The notes under the pieces were generated by a model, which searched no databases, was not told the DNA's origin, and was given only the letters and a program-made list of their open reading frames with translations. 64,000 bases of DNA, from the NCBI RefSeq assembly GCF_040581485.1, contig NC_090129.1, positions 26,480,764 through 26,544,763 on the forward strand, read 5' to 3'. This document shows, piece by piece, positions 15,433-28,471 of the stretch. The translations under genes were made by a program, and so were the position numbers. Source of the DNA: Linepithema humile (lineage: Eukaryota > Arthropoda > Insecta > Hymenoptera > Formicidae). The stretch's first letter is position 1. The number at the start of each line of letters is the position of its first letter.

Positions 15433-16400
15433 CATTTGCAAATTCGAGAGTGACATGAAATTTCCATTCCATTCCGTTCGTATTTGTTCATTGTCGTTCA
15501 TAAACGGAGATACGTATAATTAAATCTGACATTTTGTATATTCATTTATATCCACTACAGTGCACTTACAAAACTAAAAATTTCACCATGTCATTCTACC
15601 TAATGCGGATTACAATGACCTAGATGTTATTTCAAAACTCAAATTATCTTGACCGTTAAGTGCCTTTTTAACAGGCTGCAAAATTCTTATTTGTATATTT
15701 TTTAATCAATGTGTTAACACTAAGAAAACACATTCTTATTTTTTATTAAATATCAATAGTTATTCTGAATTTTAAATCTTGAATTTAATACTGAAATGGA
15801 TGCTCAAAAAATTCAACATTTTAATAGTATAAATGGAATGGTGCTTCAATGTGAATTCCGTACTCAAATACTTCAAATAAATAAATTGAAATAGATGCAT
15901 TAATAGATTTAAATAATTACTTATCGTATATTATAGGATTTTTTTATAAATAAAGCTATTCATCCAATTTTTTTAATTAAAAGTTAACTAATTTTGTTCA
16001 ATTCTTTAATTACAAATATTCCATTTTTATACATTTTTCTTTTATGTCTTATCTTTATATCTTTATTAATTGTTTCAATGTATATCAACCATTATTCATA
16101 ATTTTCTATTTATATAATAAATTTCTATATTATTATTATCAACCATTTCTATTTATATTTTATTTGTGTATTACAACTATATTTTAACATTTTACTGTGT
16201 AGTATAGAATATTAAAAATTTATTGAATTGAAATTTATTGAAATAAAATATTCAAAATTTGTCGACCATTGTGCTGCGCTTTTATATATTTGTCGAAATG
16301 TCAGTCTCTTTGGCAGTGGACACTGCAAATTCAAGAGCAACGCAAAATTTCCATTCCATTCCGCGTTCGCGTTCTCTCGTTGTCGTTCATAAACGAGACG
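15433..16400 (+). repeat. Dispersed pair of about 75-bp direct repeats, with a third inverted copy nearby
   Basis: Copies at about 15433-15510 and 16321-16400 share TGCAAATTC, AAATTTCCATTCCATTCCG and TTGTCGTTCATAAACG in order. A shorter inverted copy lies at about 14971-15001 (rich in CGAATGGAAATTTCGTG). Origin is unknown; an old transposable element fragment is possible. Confidence 0.75.
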
Positions 16401-16999
16401 CGGTGTCTCGGTGACGCATTCAAAGTGCAGCGAAATGACGTGTGTGTGTGCGAAATACGCCAAGTACCCATGGGCTTCGCGTTACATAAAGGGCGGACAT
16501 GCGACCTTACACGGATATGTAATTTATAAAAATACAGAAAACTTGCGACAAGGTCGTGCAAGGCACGAGTCGAAAGCCTCATCGATCGAAAGCGAAAAAT
16601 TATAAGGCAAAGATAACATCGTCGCGACGAAAATAAAACTGGGAAGTGTTGATTTTGTCAGCACTCATTATCAATTTCTTGTATTTTCAAGTGAAATTAA
16701 ATTAGTTACTTTGTTGCAATACAAACTATATTTGTCAAATACAATTAAAAGTAAAATGACATACAAATTGATGTTGAATGAAAAAATTTGGAAGCTTGTA
16801 ATGGCACGCGAGTTGCACAATACGAAAGGGAATGGCGAAGTATTATTTTGGAGTGCTTTCTTCCTCTCGAGAAGTACATTTGTTGTTGGTCGCCCACTCG
16901 TCTCTACCTTCTTTCGCGCCTTTTACCCTAATTGGACATTCAAGAACGGCACGAGGCTTTCGGAAGCATCTTTCGGGAAGAAACTAATGGCCAGTGCTC

Positions 17000-17100
<101 letters not shown>

Positions 17101-18121
17101 TTCTCTTTCAAACACAAAAGCGCCTTTTCCAGATTTAACAACCATGTATCGTCCGACCATCATTGTAACAACACACTAGCAATCTTGTCACCTTCTCAGA
17201 TTTTGTACGTTTTAAGCCGTTTTCGTAGAGAATTATTTGAAAAAAAGTATTAGTATATATATTAGAGATTTATAAAAATAAGAACTGATTTGTGCTTGAT
17301 TGATTAAAAAATGCTTAGCGATTGAAATATGTAATTTGATTTATTTTTAAAATAATTATTTTTGTTACACATCTACAATTATTAATATCACTACATTTTT
17401 GAAAGATAATTTGAGAGAAAAAGGAGGTAGAAATATTTAAGAAAAAACATCACAAAAAACTGAAAATATTTACGTAATTTACTGGCTATAAATCTTCTAG
17501 ATAACGTTGAACGAGAAATTCTTTTGAATTTTCTTTACTCGATCAAAAAATTTAGCAAATTTCTAGATAATGATAAAATGTTGCGTAACTTTAACATTCT
17601 GTGAATTAGATATTATTATTGATATAGAATATATAAAATTATGTTAAATTTCAATTTGCAACAGACCTTTAATGCAAAAAAGTGATGAGAGTATCATCAC
17701 ACTGTAAGTGGTATATTCTTCAGCGTCAGTTCTTGAAAGGTATGTTTATAGTCTCATCCATCTCGTAAATATATAACGATATTAAAAGCCGAGATTTATT
17801 TATAATTTTATTTAGATTAATCACAAATGTGTAGGACTTTAAAAAGTGAGTAGTTTTATTCAGATTGATTGCAAATTTATCAAAATGCCAGCGGAAATCC
17901 GCTTATGGTCTTATCTAGACTAATAGAAAATGTATTGAAATATTAAAAGCCAAACATCTCCTTGTAGTTCCCTCAAGATGCTAAGCATCAAAATCTACTT
18001 ATTACTTTGACCAAAATGTACAAAGAACGGAGGTCAACAGTGCTACTGTTTCATCGAAACTAATCGCAAATATTTATCAATATCTCAATTACTAACGAGA
18101 GAGATTGAAAGAATAACTCAC

Positions 18122-18831
18122 CGATACAGCATGCGCTCCTGACGATCGGCCTCACGATAAATCTTGTAGTACATCGCGATCATGATTATCCCCGGCACCC
18201 AGAAGCTCACGCTAGAACTGACAACGGCGTAGAACTTGTTGACGTGGAACATACACACATCCGGGTATTTTCTTCTGTAGTCGAGATGTTCCTTCGTGGT
18301 GTACCATCCAGCGAAGATCGGCAGAAAGCTCATAACGGTCGGCGAGCACCATACGACGCTTAGCATAGTTCCCAGTCGCACATTTGTCATGATCAACGGA
18401 TAGTCGAGCGGCTGGACAATCGCGTAATATCTGTCAACGCTGATGCAGCAAAGATGGAGGATGCTGACGGTACTGAAGAAGACGTCCAGTGAATTCCACA
18501 CATCGCACATGAAATATCCGAAGAGCCAACGCCCGGACAGTTCCACGGACGCGTTGAACGTCATGGCGAACAGCGCTACCAGCATATCCGCCAAGGCCAG
18601 CGACACTACGAAATAGTTGGTGATCACGCGAAGTCTGCGGTGTCTCATGACCGACACGATGACCAGCAGATTGCCGAAGAGAGCGCACAGGATAATTAAT
18701 CCCATGATGAAAGCTTTTACGGTCAAAACAAGGAAATGATTTTTGTTCCGCTGGCCGGTATCGAGAAGAAGGTCGCCCGACAGATCCGTGGTGTTGTCCA
18801 GGTCTTCTTTCAGCGTTTCGTTGAAGCTCAT
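18122..18831 (-). CDS. Octbeta1R: Octopamine receptor beta-1R-like GPCR, first coding exon (partial, TM1-TM5)
   Basis: Class A biogenic-amine GPCR of the beta-adrenergic-like octopamine group, expected at the neuronal or muscle plasma membrane and coupled to Gs/cAMP. The ATG is at 18831-18829. The short N-terminus carries two N-glycosylation sequons (N4, N13). TM1 spans about 36-62 with GN at 53-54; TM2 has D82. C109 and C193 can form the ECL2 disulphide. TM3 has the amine-binding D116 and ends in DRY at 133-135. TM5 starts with SSSVSFWVPG (205-214), whose serines contact catechol or phenol ligands. The stretches AMTFNASV and DRYYAIVQPLDYPLIMT fit Octbeta1R better than Octbeta2R or Octbeta3R. 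The exon ends in intracellular loop 3 inside the Arg codon of RQERMLYR, at a consensus donor (CG|GTGAGT). TM6-TM7 must lie on a further exon, which I cannot find down to position 1, so this intron would exceed 18 kb. Family assignment is strong; the beta-1 subtype is likely. Confidence 0.9.
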
Positions 18832-19510
18832 TTTGTAGAAACTACGGGTTTCTCTCGCTTCTCGACTGGCTACCGGCGTCGGCTACGACTTCTTCCGCGT
18901 TTTTTTTCGTTTCTTTCTTGATGCGATAGACGGCCTGTGATCGATCCATTTACGATTACAATTTCACCCGAGCGGTGTTGCGGATCTCGAGACCTTCCAA
19001 TTGCAACACTCGAGATGGTTCACGTGGAATATTTCGCCATCCGCTCGTCGTCGATAAGGCCGAAAATAAGAAAATTAGATAGCAATGCATTTCTTTCAAC
19101 TTTGTTAGATTACTCGGTGGGATAGATTAGTACTTGAGTATTTGAGTACTTGAGCTTCTATAAGCGCTTCGTATACTTGGGTCTTTTTGAGCTATGCTAG
19201 TTGATTGTCCGTTTACATGGATTTTACTCGCAATTGTATAGTCGTAATTGTAGATTCTTCTTTGTTTTGCAGTGTAATTATAATTTTACACAATTCCAGT
19301 TAGAAGGTTCTCGGCGAATTTTGAAGGGGCAACTTGACGAAATGAGACTTTCGAGCGACACATTCTTCGTAGAGATTTTGATATATCCTCGTGCGATAAT
19401 AGTCTGCAAACAAAATATACATAAATGTGCATAAATGGATGATGCGCAATGTTAAATCTACATAATGGAACATAATAATTTCTAACTTTAATCTCTTTTA
19501 TCTCTGTAAG

Positions 19511-19870
19511 ATTAAAATTTTAATTTTAGTAATTTCTCTATTGAAGAAAACACATTTTCACTCATTCTACGCAATAATTTCATTAATACCACTTTATAAA
19601 GGTAGTTAATTAGAAAGTGACTACTATTCTTCGAAGCTTGAGATTTTAATTTCAGTAATTTCATTATTAAAGAAGATTATCCCGACTTATTTTTTGCAAT
19701 AATACAACTTCATCAAAGTTGATTAATTAAAAATTTATCAATATACGAAGGCCCGAGATATAAATTTTGGTAGTTTTATTGCTATAGAAATTTTTTGCCT
19801 ATTATATTTCATAATACATATAACTTGTTAATAATATAATTACTAAAGTTAGCTAATTAAAAATTTCGTT
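19511..19870 (+). repeat. Diverged tandem repeat, about three units of 115-130 bp
   Basis: Units begin near 19511, 19640 and 19755. Each has a GAxATxxxAATTTxxGTAxTTT head, a central AATAATxxxxTxxx block and a tail AAAGxTxxxTAATTAxAAA. Another partial head lies near 19930. They look like an old satellite or duplicated element. Confidence 0.65.
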
Positions 19871-22408
19871 ATTAAAAAAATAGTTAAATAACTAAAGTTT
19901 ATAAAGTTAGTTAAAAATTGGACAACTTGAAATTCAAATTTTAATGTTAAAGGATCTGCTATTTATAGTATTTATTTCTATGCTTTTGGGATGTGAAATT
20001 TAAATTTCACTAATTGCCGTAAATTCCCCACTGGCTGAATCCCTTCGTCGTAAATATCTCAAATAATTTGGGTTATCTACAGTTAGTGTATTTAGATGTA
20101 TTCCATGCGATGCACGAACGCATAATCCGCGTTAAAAGGCCGTTGATTTACCGCACAAATATGCTTGTATGTTCCGCTAAAATTGGATTTGCACGAGGAT
20201 CGCGGGATACACGCGAATAACGAGTCGCAACAATATGATCTAATTCTAGAGTAATATGTGTATCGGCCATAATAGAAACAACAAATGCAAATTAACACAC
20301 AGTTGAATATATTGTTCGTAGGACGATCGAACGTCATATTTTAAATGTCGCGATTTAGAATTTAGTTATTACGGCGTCATCGAAATTATATTGTTATGAA
20401 AATGTCATTATTACAAACAACGTATAAATAACATCAACAATATTAAATCTTGCAAAATATAAGCAATATTAACAATGACAATATGTAAATACTGATAAAA
20501 GATATATAATGAGTAGATAATATAAATACAGCGATAGGAAATGTGTCATATTTAGCATGTAGATATATTAAATAGAGATGAATACAGATACTATCATGCG
20601 CATATGTACAAACGCAAACGTATCGCATGCAAAATCAACATAATTTTCTCCATGTTTAATATTTACTGAGACTGCGTTTATTTTTCTTCATCTTCATATC
20701 ATTTGCTCAAAAATAATCGACATGTTTTCTAAAATTGTCTCATATTTTCTGTCTAGATGTGTGTGTGTATGTGTGTGTGTGCTACATACATAGATATATT
20801 CCTCTTTCATTAACGTCAACAGGCCCTTAAAATAGATATAAAATTTACTCATCTCTAAAATGTAGTTTTATAAATATAAGGTCATCTGTTTTAGTTACAC
20901 TCTGTACTACTTATACATCTAGAGTTATATACGTCCGCGTTATTTTCTATCTAGAGGGTACGGGAAAGTGTATCTAAAGTGAACTTCTTTACGATCGAAT
21001 GCAAGAAAATTTCTCATGTAGGATGAACAGAGCGGACTCTAAATGATAGAACACACACACATATATAGATATGTTATTGATGTTCCTGGCCACATTAAGA
21101 AATTCATCTTTCTAAAGAGATTCTAAGATTTTATCGGTTTTTCTGTCTATTTCGGGTAAAAGTCGGATTAAAATCGAACGCGGTATTTATTTGTGACCGT
21201 AACATGAAACATTTCACTCGTTATTTATAGATCTACCGGAATGGAGAAAATGTCCTAGATATATTCTATATAGAGTTAGCTTTCAGTTATATGCTTCAGC
21301 TCTACATAATTTAGAATTGATTTTTTGTCACAAAAACGTTGATGGCAAGATTTTCATTTTTAATACATTAAATATTTATTAATAAATGTTTTAATTTAAA
21401 GTTTATCAAGTTTTATTCAAAATTTAATTCTTAAAAAAAACTTTAGTAAATATAAAATAAATAAAATAGATTTTTCTATGTATGAATAAAATTAATGATA
21501 TGAGTGTTAAAAAGCGTATGTAATATTTATATGGCAGATTAATAAATTTTTGCGTATTTTGTGAAAAAAACAATGAAAAATAAAATATTTTTATAAAAAT
21601 TTTAATGCAAACTCTAACACTACTTTGACGGAAAATGTTGGGATTTGCGAGATGAAATTGAATGGACCTTTGCCATGAGGAATGACTGTCATACATATAA
21701 AATTTTCATTTGTGATATATTGTTGGACTAATTATATTTGCGAAGTACGCGAAATGCGCGAAGCGTCACCGCTGGAATTTCAAACTGTCCTGAAAAATTC
21801 AATGACAGTCGGCGACAATTTCTCGATGTAAAAAGAGGAAAAAATTTTGTTAAGTTACATGCAGACGCTCACTTCATCGCGTGATGAAAATTTTGCAATG
21901 GCGGAAAAGTTTACGCGCGAATAATTTTTCTCACGCGAGAAAAATTGCTTGGTTTATTATTAGTATGATGAATAATTTCCCGGAACACGAAATTGTAACG
22001 TAATTGTTGGGGTGGAGTAATTACATAAATCATGATTGCTCGAACGCAATTTGCTCTCAGTTACACTTGTTTTCCAATTATTAATTCTGTCTACGCTAAT
22101 AATGTCATATCATAGAACGATTCTTTCCTGTATTTAAAGAATGATACAACCTTGTGTGTTAGTTATTTTTTTAATAATTATAATTTATTTTTTTTTTTTT
22201 TATTTTAATTTTTATTAATGAAATTTCGATCTATTGCTATATACATATATGTTACTTGGCGCTGGAACGCATCTCTGGATATCTAATTTAGAAAAGTAAA
22301 GAGAAAAAAAACTATCGCCAAGAATTAATAAAAGCTAGTAGCTTTGAAGGCAATACGAAGGCTTCGAAATATGAAACGCGAAAAGAAAATGAACGCATGT
22401 CAGTGCCG

Positions 22409-23020
22409 TAAAGCCGGCTTACCTCACTTCGCTTCGCATCGCGCCGGATCAAGCACGTGGATGTTCCACTAGCATCGCTATAAAGCATTGCCGTCGTTGT
22501 CGCTGTCGCCGTTATTTCCGTATGTGTCGCGAAATATGAGCGTAAAACACGAGTACGAAGCAGCGCGCGTGCCGCGCAATACGAAGCGTCGTTCACGGAT
22601 AGCGATTTCCGTTTACGTTACGTAATATTCCGTCAGGTTTTCGTGGAGAAAACGCAGAGAATCGTCTTCGACACGAATGTGAGCGGTGTTTATTTCAGAG
22701 TAAATGTCGAACAAGTTGTACATCAATGATCAGAAATGTTTTGACAAGGTATAATCAGCTTAAAAATTTAATTTCAGAATAAATGAGAAACGTCGTTTGT
22801 ATATTTTCCGTAAGATCGGTTTATCTTCTCACGTCGGATTAATAGCTTATATGGACATATAGCTCTATCACTAACGCAGTTATAAGAGCATTGTCATCAT
22901 TGTCTTCTTTGCCATTTCCGAGTTTGTATTGCGAAATACGAACGCGAAACATGAGAACGAAATATAAGGTGTCGTTTCTGTTTTTGCGACATGAGACGTA
23001 ATATCCCGGGTTCTCAGATC
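22409..23020 (+). repeat. Diverged direct duplication with a period of about 400 bp
   Basis: CCGTAAAGCCGGCTTACCT at about 22409 matches CCGTAAGATCGGTTTATCT at about 22809. Further on, TATAAAGCATTGCCGTCGTT (22480) matches TATAAGAGCATTGTCATCAT (22880), followed by shared GCGAAATA and ACGAGTACGAAG-like blocks. Copy 1 has a higher GC content. Confidence 0.75.
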
Positions 23021-26000
23021 GAAGAATGCGAGAAGCCGCAGATTTTTTATCGCGCTATCTGACGCGCTCTTTCACGTTAATTATAATGTTAATTTTAATA
23101 CGAATCTTTAATGATTCAAACAAAGTGGTACAATTCGATATGAAATAAATTGCAAGAAGATTGGCAAAGAAGAATTTAATTTTTCATTTTTAATAATAGA
23201 TGTTAATTTTATAATTCTATTCTAGAACAAATGGAATAATTTAGAATAATTATACGAATATTAATTCCATTATTTTATTCTAGAAATTAATTTAGGATAG
23301 AAAGAGAGTAAAGCTGTTTCTTTTTCACCGTGTAAAGAACATCTTATTTTTATTTTTATAAAGATATGTATGCATATTATTCTATATTATACATATACAT
23401 TATACATATTTAATTTATGTTTTTACAATATATTTTTTGTATTGGAATGCAAAATTACTCATTTTAATAGGCAAAAGTTTAGTAGGTATATTGCGGTGAA
23501 TTGCGAACGCAATTCTGCGGATCTCTGAATTCGAACAAAGACGACTTTTAGTTCACGAATGAAAAACAGCCAATCGTGTAGTACGCAATTTTATTCAAAT
23601 GACGGTAATAGGATTCGCGAGTATGGAAATTTACGACCGAATCTCCGTGTAGAACGAGGCCGAACTCTCGTAATAAGAAATCATGGAAGTGAATAATGCA
23701 CGATGAAACTTGGGAAGTTTACGTGAATTTTAAAGCAAGAACTCGTTAGAAAGTCGAAAGCCGTGTTAAATGGCTTCGTCATATTTCCGTTCAAAAACTG
23801 TCAAGCGCATGTAATATGATTCGGACACTTTTTACAACATATAAATATACTTCTTATAAATAGAAAAGTCAGAATTAATTTGGGAATATGCAAAAGAATG
23901 CTGTAAATTTCTATTAAAACTTTCATCACTATATTTACTAGAATTTAAATTTTTAAGTTATGTGTTTAATACAAATTTCAGTGAAACAAATTTATATTTA
24001 CTGCTGTTTTAGTGCAGTTTCAGCACATTACAAAATAATAAATTTTATATTTGACAATAATACGATATTATAATTCTATTATTTTGAAATATATATATTT
24101 TTATAACTATATTTATAATACAACAAGGTTACTAGCATCGCGACTGTCGTAATCCAGTTTCGTCTTTTTCTAAGACGCGAAGCTTTACAACGCTAAAACG
24201 TGCTCTACTCCGCTTAGGGAAAAGCTTGCTTCTATTATTACATTTAGTTTACTATTTACCGAGAGCATACAAGTATTTGAGCGTATATCGTACATGTAGG
24301 TATGTTACGTCAACCAGATCGCAGAAAGGCGTCGCTGCGTCTTTGACAAGAGCGCAACAACGTAACTTTATGAAAATTTTAAAAGCAAAATGACTTTCTC
24401 GAACCGCATGCAATTTAGCTACACAATATAGGTTTTATAAAGTCATGTTTCAAATTTAAAATCTTACTTTCCAGTATAATAATGTAATTAAATAATTTTG
24501 CCCATTTATTTGTTCACTTCTATTCAATTTACCTTTCTCATTCAATGTGATGGATTAATTAAAAAACAAACAAAAAATCTGTAACTAAAATCCAGATAAA
24601 TTGTTATATATGATAGAATTCTATTTGCGATTTTATATGACAAATTAATTGTTAATATTTATGGTTACCGCACAACGTTATTTATTTATTTACCCATAAT
24701 TTTACTTATTAAATACTAAAATTAAAGATAAAATTCTATGTCCTACCATGTCCCTCTGAATTTATAGATTGTAGACGAAGGATGAGGTTTCTAAATCAAG
24801 AAGGTAAGTTTTGCTAAGCGGTGCGAATAATGGCAAGCTGAAACTGTTTATTCTCGAGCAACTAAAACATAATCATGAAAATAGCTGTATGAGCAATAAT
24901 GAGTTTCAAGGTAGAGGCAACTCTCAACATTTATGTCAGCCACATCGAAAATCGATTGGCACATATAGAACGAACACGATGCGATTGTTTCAACCGACAT
25001 CTGGCAGGAAAATTTCATCGTTTCGTAAAATAATTCGACTCACTAGGCTCGTATTTACTCTCTCCTACATTATAAATGCATAATATGTTTGACGTAACCA
25101 CGAAAAAAAAAAATTCAGTTATCGAAAATCAATTCGAATGTTAGTTTCAATAACGCAGGTTTAAAAGAAGCTTTCGCGCAGAAACGGAACAATACTGCAT
25201 CCGCGCATATTATAATTTAGTCAACTCGGTGCCTCGAAGGCAATGCTATAATTGCAAAAAATACAAATAGAAATATCCACTACATACTGTTTAAATAAAT
25301 TCATCACATTTCTTTACTTAAACAATTTTAAATGTATAAATTTTAGAATGTGCAAACTTTGTGCTTTTTTCCAATTACTGCTTGAATATTAACTGAGCGA
25401 CACATTTGTATCTGAATCTGTTGTATTCATTGCGCTTGTCAAATTAATTAACGCAGCCATCATCGTTGATGAGACAGTCGTTTGAGGATGGCATATCGTG
25501 CGATAAGCGATATCGATTAGCTAAAGTCAAATAAATACGCGAATATACTCGTATCCCATCCCGAAGGTGGATAAACATTCAAAACCCACCATTCCATTCG
25601 ATATTTTAACTACATCAGGGAGGTAATATCTTACCTCAAGATTCCTCGGCTGCGCTGATTCCTCAATCGAGTCACTTCCGGCGCGTCTTACTCGCCAAGC
25701 GAAAATCAATTTACTGCAATATCTTAATTTCATGATAATGCTTCTTACACACATGAATAATGTCACAAAATTTTTCACGCTTGATCGCAACTGGTGAAGA
25801 CATCTTCAATTCTTACATTTTTAATTATTTGTTCACTTGTTACATTCACTTTATTATTTATTATTTTTTCTTTAGTTAATTAAATTACTCTTTTATTTGA
25901 TCACACTCTGCACGCACTGCTCGTTAAGAAAGGAGAATTTTTTGTTCTTTGGTAAAAGGTTCATGGAAAAGCGAGACATTGCGCGACACAATGAATTTCA

Positions 26001-27916
26001 TTGAGCTTACGTTATGTCGAACGAGTGCTGTTTGCCTCGTCTTAATGCAAACACGCGACCGAGTCAATGAATCGACAACTGTTAACTCGTTTCATCTACA
26101 TGACAACATCTACATGTGCAACAGTATGCATAATTTGTCGTATTTTCTGATTATGATTGTGAAATCGTATTAACACGTTTGCCATCAAATATCGTACATT
26201 CATGACATCACGATTTTTTTAATATTACATTAACAAAGAATTAATAATTTTCCTTCTATTGTTACGACCATATATCCAAGAGCTCTTTTTATTCTTTGTT
26301 AACTTGTACTGGTATTGTATTTTAGGAGTTAATGACAAACAAAAGAGTTTTTTTTACATCGGCATGAGCATAATCAGAAAATAATTTTTTTATGACACTT
26401 CACGCAAGGAATAGTAATTTTATTTGTTTTCAGGCGTTTTTATATTTTAAAGCAAAATTGTAGCGAGGGCGTCAATTATTAATTTGCATCCAATATTACG
26501 AGAAGTCATGTCTGTGATTAATTACACGCGTTACCGCTTTGAGCTAAAATGTTTCCGTGGAAACCATAGTTGGCATATTTGCAGTCATGAGCACAGATGG
26601 TGTGTCGCGCGTATAGTCACACCAATAGTTTACATAATTACAAAATATATTTACTGAATGCCATAATTACAGTACATTCATGCATTTAACGCTTTATTAC
26701 AGCACGTTAATATCTTTCTAAAATAATTCTATCAATAGATTTTGTCTAAAACGTTATTAAACGGATTTCTCAATTAACGTCAGTCGATTGATTCTCAGAG
26801 TTCACCACGAAGGACATTTCTGAACATTTTCTTAATTAGAGCAATATGGATTCGAAATGGGAACACGTAATTTATACAAGTAATCGTGGAAAATTGTGTG
26901 CGTTATGAGCAATCTTCTTCGCAAACATTAATCCGCTGTCATCTTGAGACTTGTGCACACTTCTCGTAACGTTCGCATCATCACAAAGATCACACGTGGT
27001 CGACAAGATCAGCGTGTATTGGATCAAGATCTGTCTTCTCGAATGACCACCAACTGTGTACTCAATATGTCGCGAAACAAACTAAATCCTCGTCATCCGT
27101 CATTTGCTTTAACTCGCAGAAAAACGTAATGTCATTTCAACAGTTGTCTCGAAGACAAAAAAGATTACATTCTCAGAGTGTTAGCAATTATATCTGGATG
27201 TCACGCAATAATTGACCGTTTACGAGCAACAAGAACTCATAGAGCATCGACACGACGAAAGTCGTAACGTGGAAAAAAAATGATTGACACGAATTGCATT
27301 CGGTGTTCAATCAAACTAAAAAAAAAAAAAAAAACATTTTGACTCAGCTAAATGGTGAATTATTCAGATTGAACGAGCCCAATTATTGCTTGAAAATAAT
27401 GCACTAAGTAACATAAATTGATATGAATTATTGAGTTTAAAAATTTATAAAATTTACTCGGAAAAACTCCAGGGCGCGTATAGGCGCATCATCATCGTGA
27501 TATCTAGCAGCTGAAAATCGGGGTTGGATTATTAACTTGAATTTATCGAACAGGATTCCATCCTCCTAAATTCAGCGAGTATCGTGGTGTCCAAGAGCAG
27601 GAGATCTTGAGATTAGAAGTTAGATGATTGGCAAGTTTTCACTTCAATCGGCGCATGTTTTGGATTTTAGCAAGTCGTACTAAGATGTTTAGGAGCAGCA
27701 GATTGAAATTAGATCGTCATCGTTGCTCTCTTCGGTAGGTAGATAGGTAGGTAGATATCCGGCAGATATCCGGCGATTCAACATATTTTAAGCACTCCAC
27801 ACAGATCATCTTTGCCAAGGAATTGCACTTTTACTTTTTGGCTTTTGCGATGATGAATAATTTTAAGAAGTTTCATCTCGCGATCCTTCACCACGTGCAT
27901 TACATCGCGGTTACCT

Positions 27917-28471
27917 TCCAGAGATGATTCACTAAGGATCGATGAAAGAATACGCCCCAGGGGCCGGGGATTTTATTTACATAGTGAAAAGTGTATGTTC
28001 GTGAAACGAAGGGTAGCTCGAAGCGAGCTAATCGAACAATGATACGCGGTGGCCCGCAACGTGTGGCTCGCGAGGCCGCAGTGAACTGTGGGTGGTCGCT
28101 TCTCGGAGGCTTTCCCGCTTTCCACCAGCGACGCACCACCACCGCGCCGCCACCCTGTCTCTCTACCTCGTCCACCCTCACCCTCTTCTCCTCGTTCCAC
28201 GACGGACGGCGGAGCCGTTTCCACCTTCGGCCAAATCCCTCCGCCGCCACCCAGGCTCGCACTTTCTCTCTTTCTCCCTCTTCCTCTTTTCGCCAGCGAG
28301 TCTTCGAGCTTACCCCCGTTAGTCGGTCTCTCCACCACTATCCGGGCAAAGGAGGGTGGTTTTTCTACGGCCCGTGCGAACGTTCGCTTACGCCGCCTCC
28401 GCGAGGTCGGAGGAGAATTTAATTCGCAAAGAGCGAGACGTGGTCCCTCGGTCAGGAGTCAGGTAGATATT
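27917..28471. promoter_or_regulatory. GC-rich island, candidate promoter or leader exon, strand unresolved
   Basis: About 0.5 kb of GC-rich, pyrimidine-biased plus-strand sequence lies in AT-rich surroundings. The minus strand has a donor-like CTGGAAG|GTAACC at its lower edge (near 27917), fitting a leader exon for the receptor gene about 9 kb further along that strand. The plus strand has GAGTCAG|GTAGAT at its upper edge (near 28461). The overlapping ORFs in five frames (Pro/Ser/Arg-rich) are composition artefacts. Confidence 0.4.

Noticed and set aside
20757..20781. Short TG repeat
   Set aside because: Too short and interrupted to merit a feature.
22312..22596. 94-codon minus-strand ORF
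   Set aside because: It falls in the GC-rich copy of a duplicated non-coding segment; the sister copy is not open and no similarity is seen.
23220..23285. TTCTAGAA-bounded inverted repeat
   Set aside because: The arms need a 3-base gap and further mismatches in very AT-rich DNA; not distinguishable from chance by eye.
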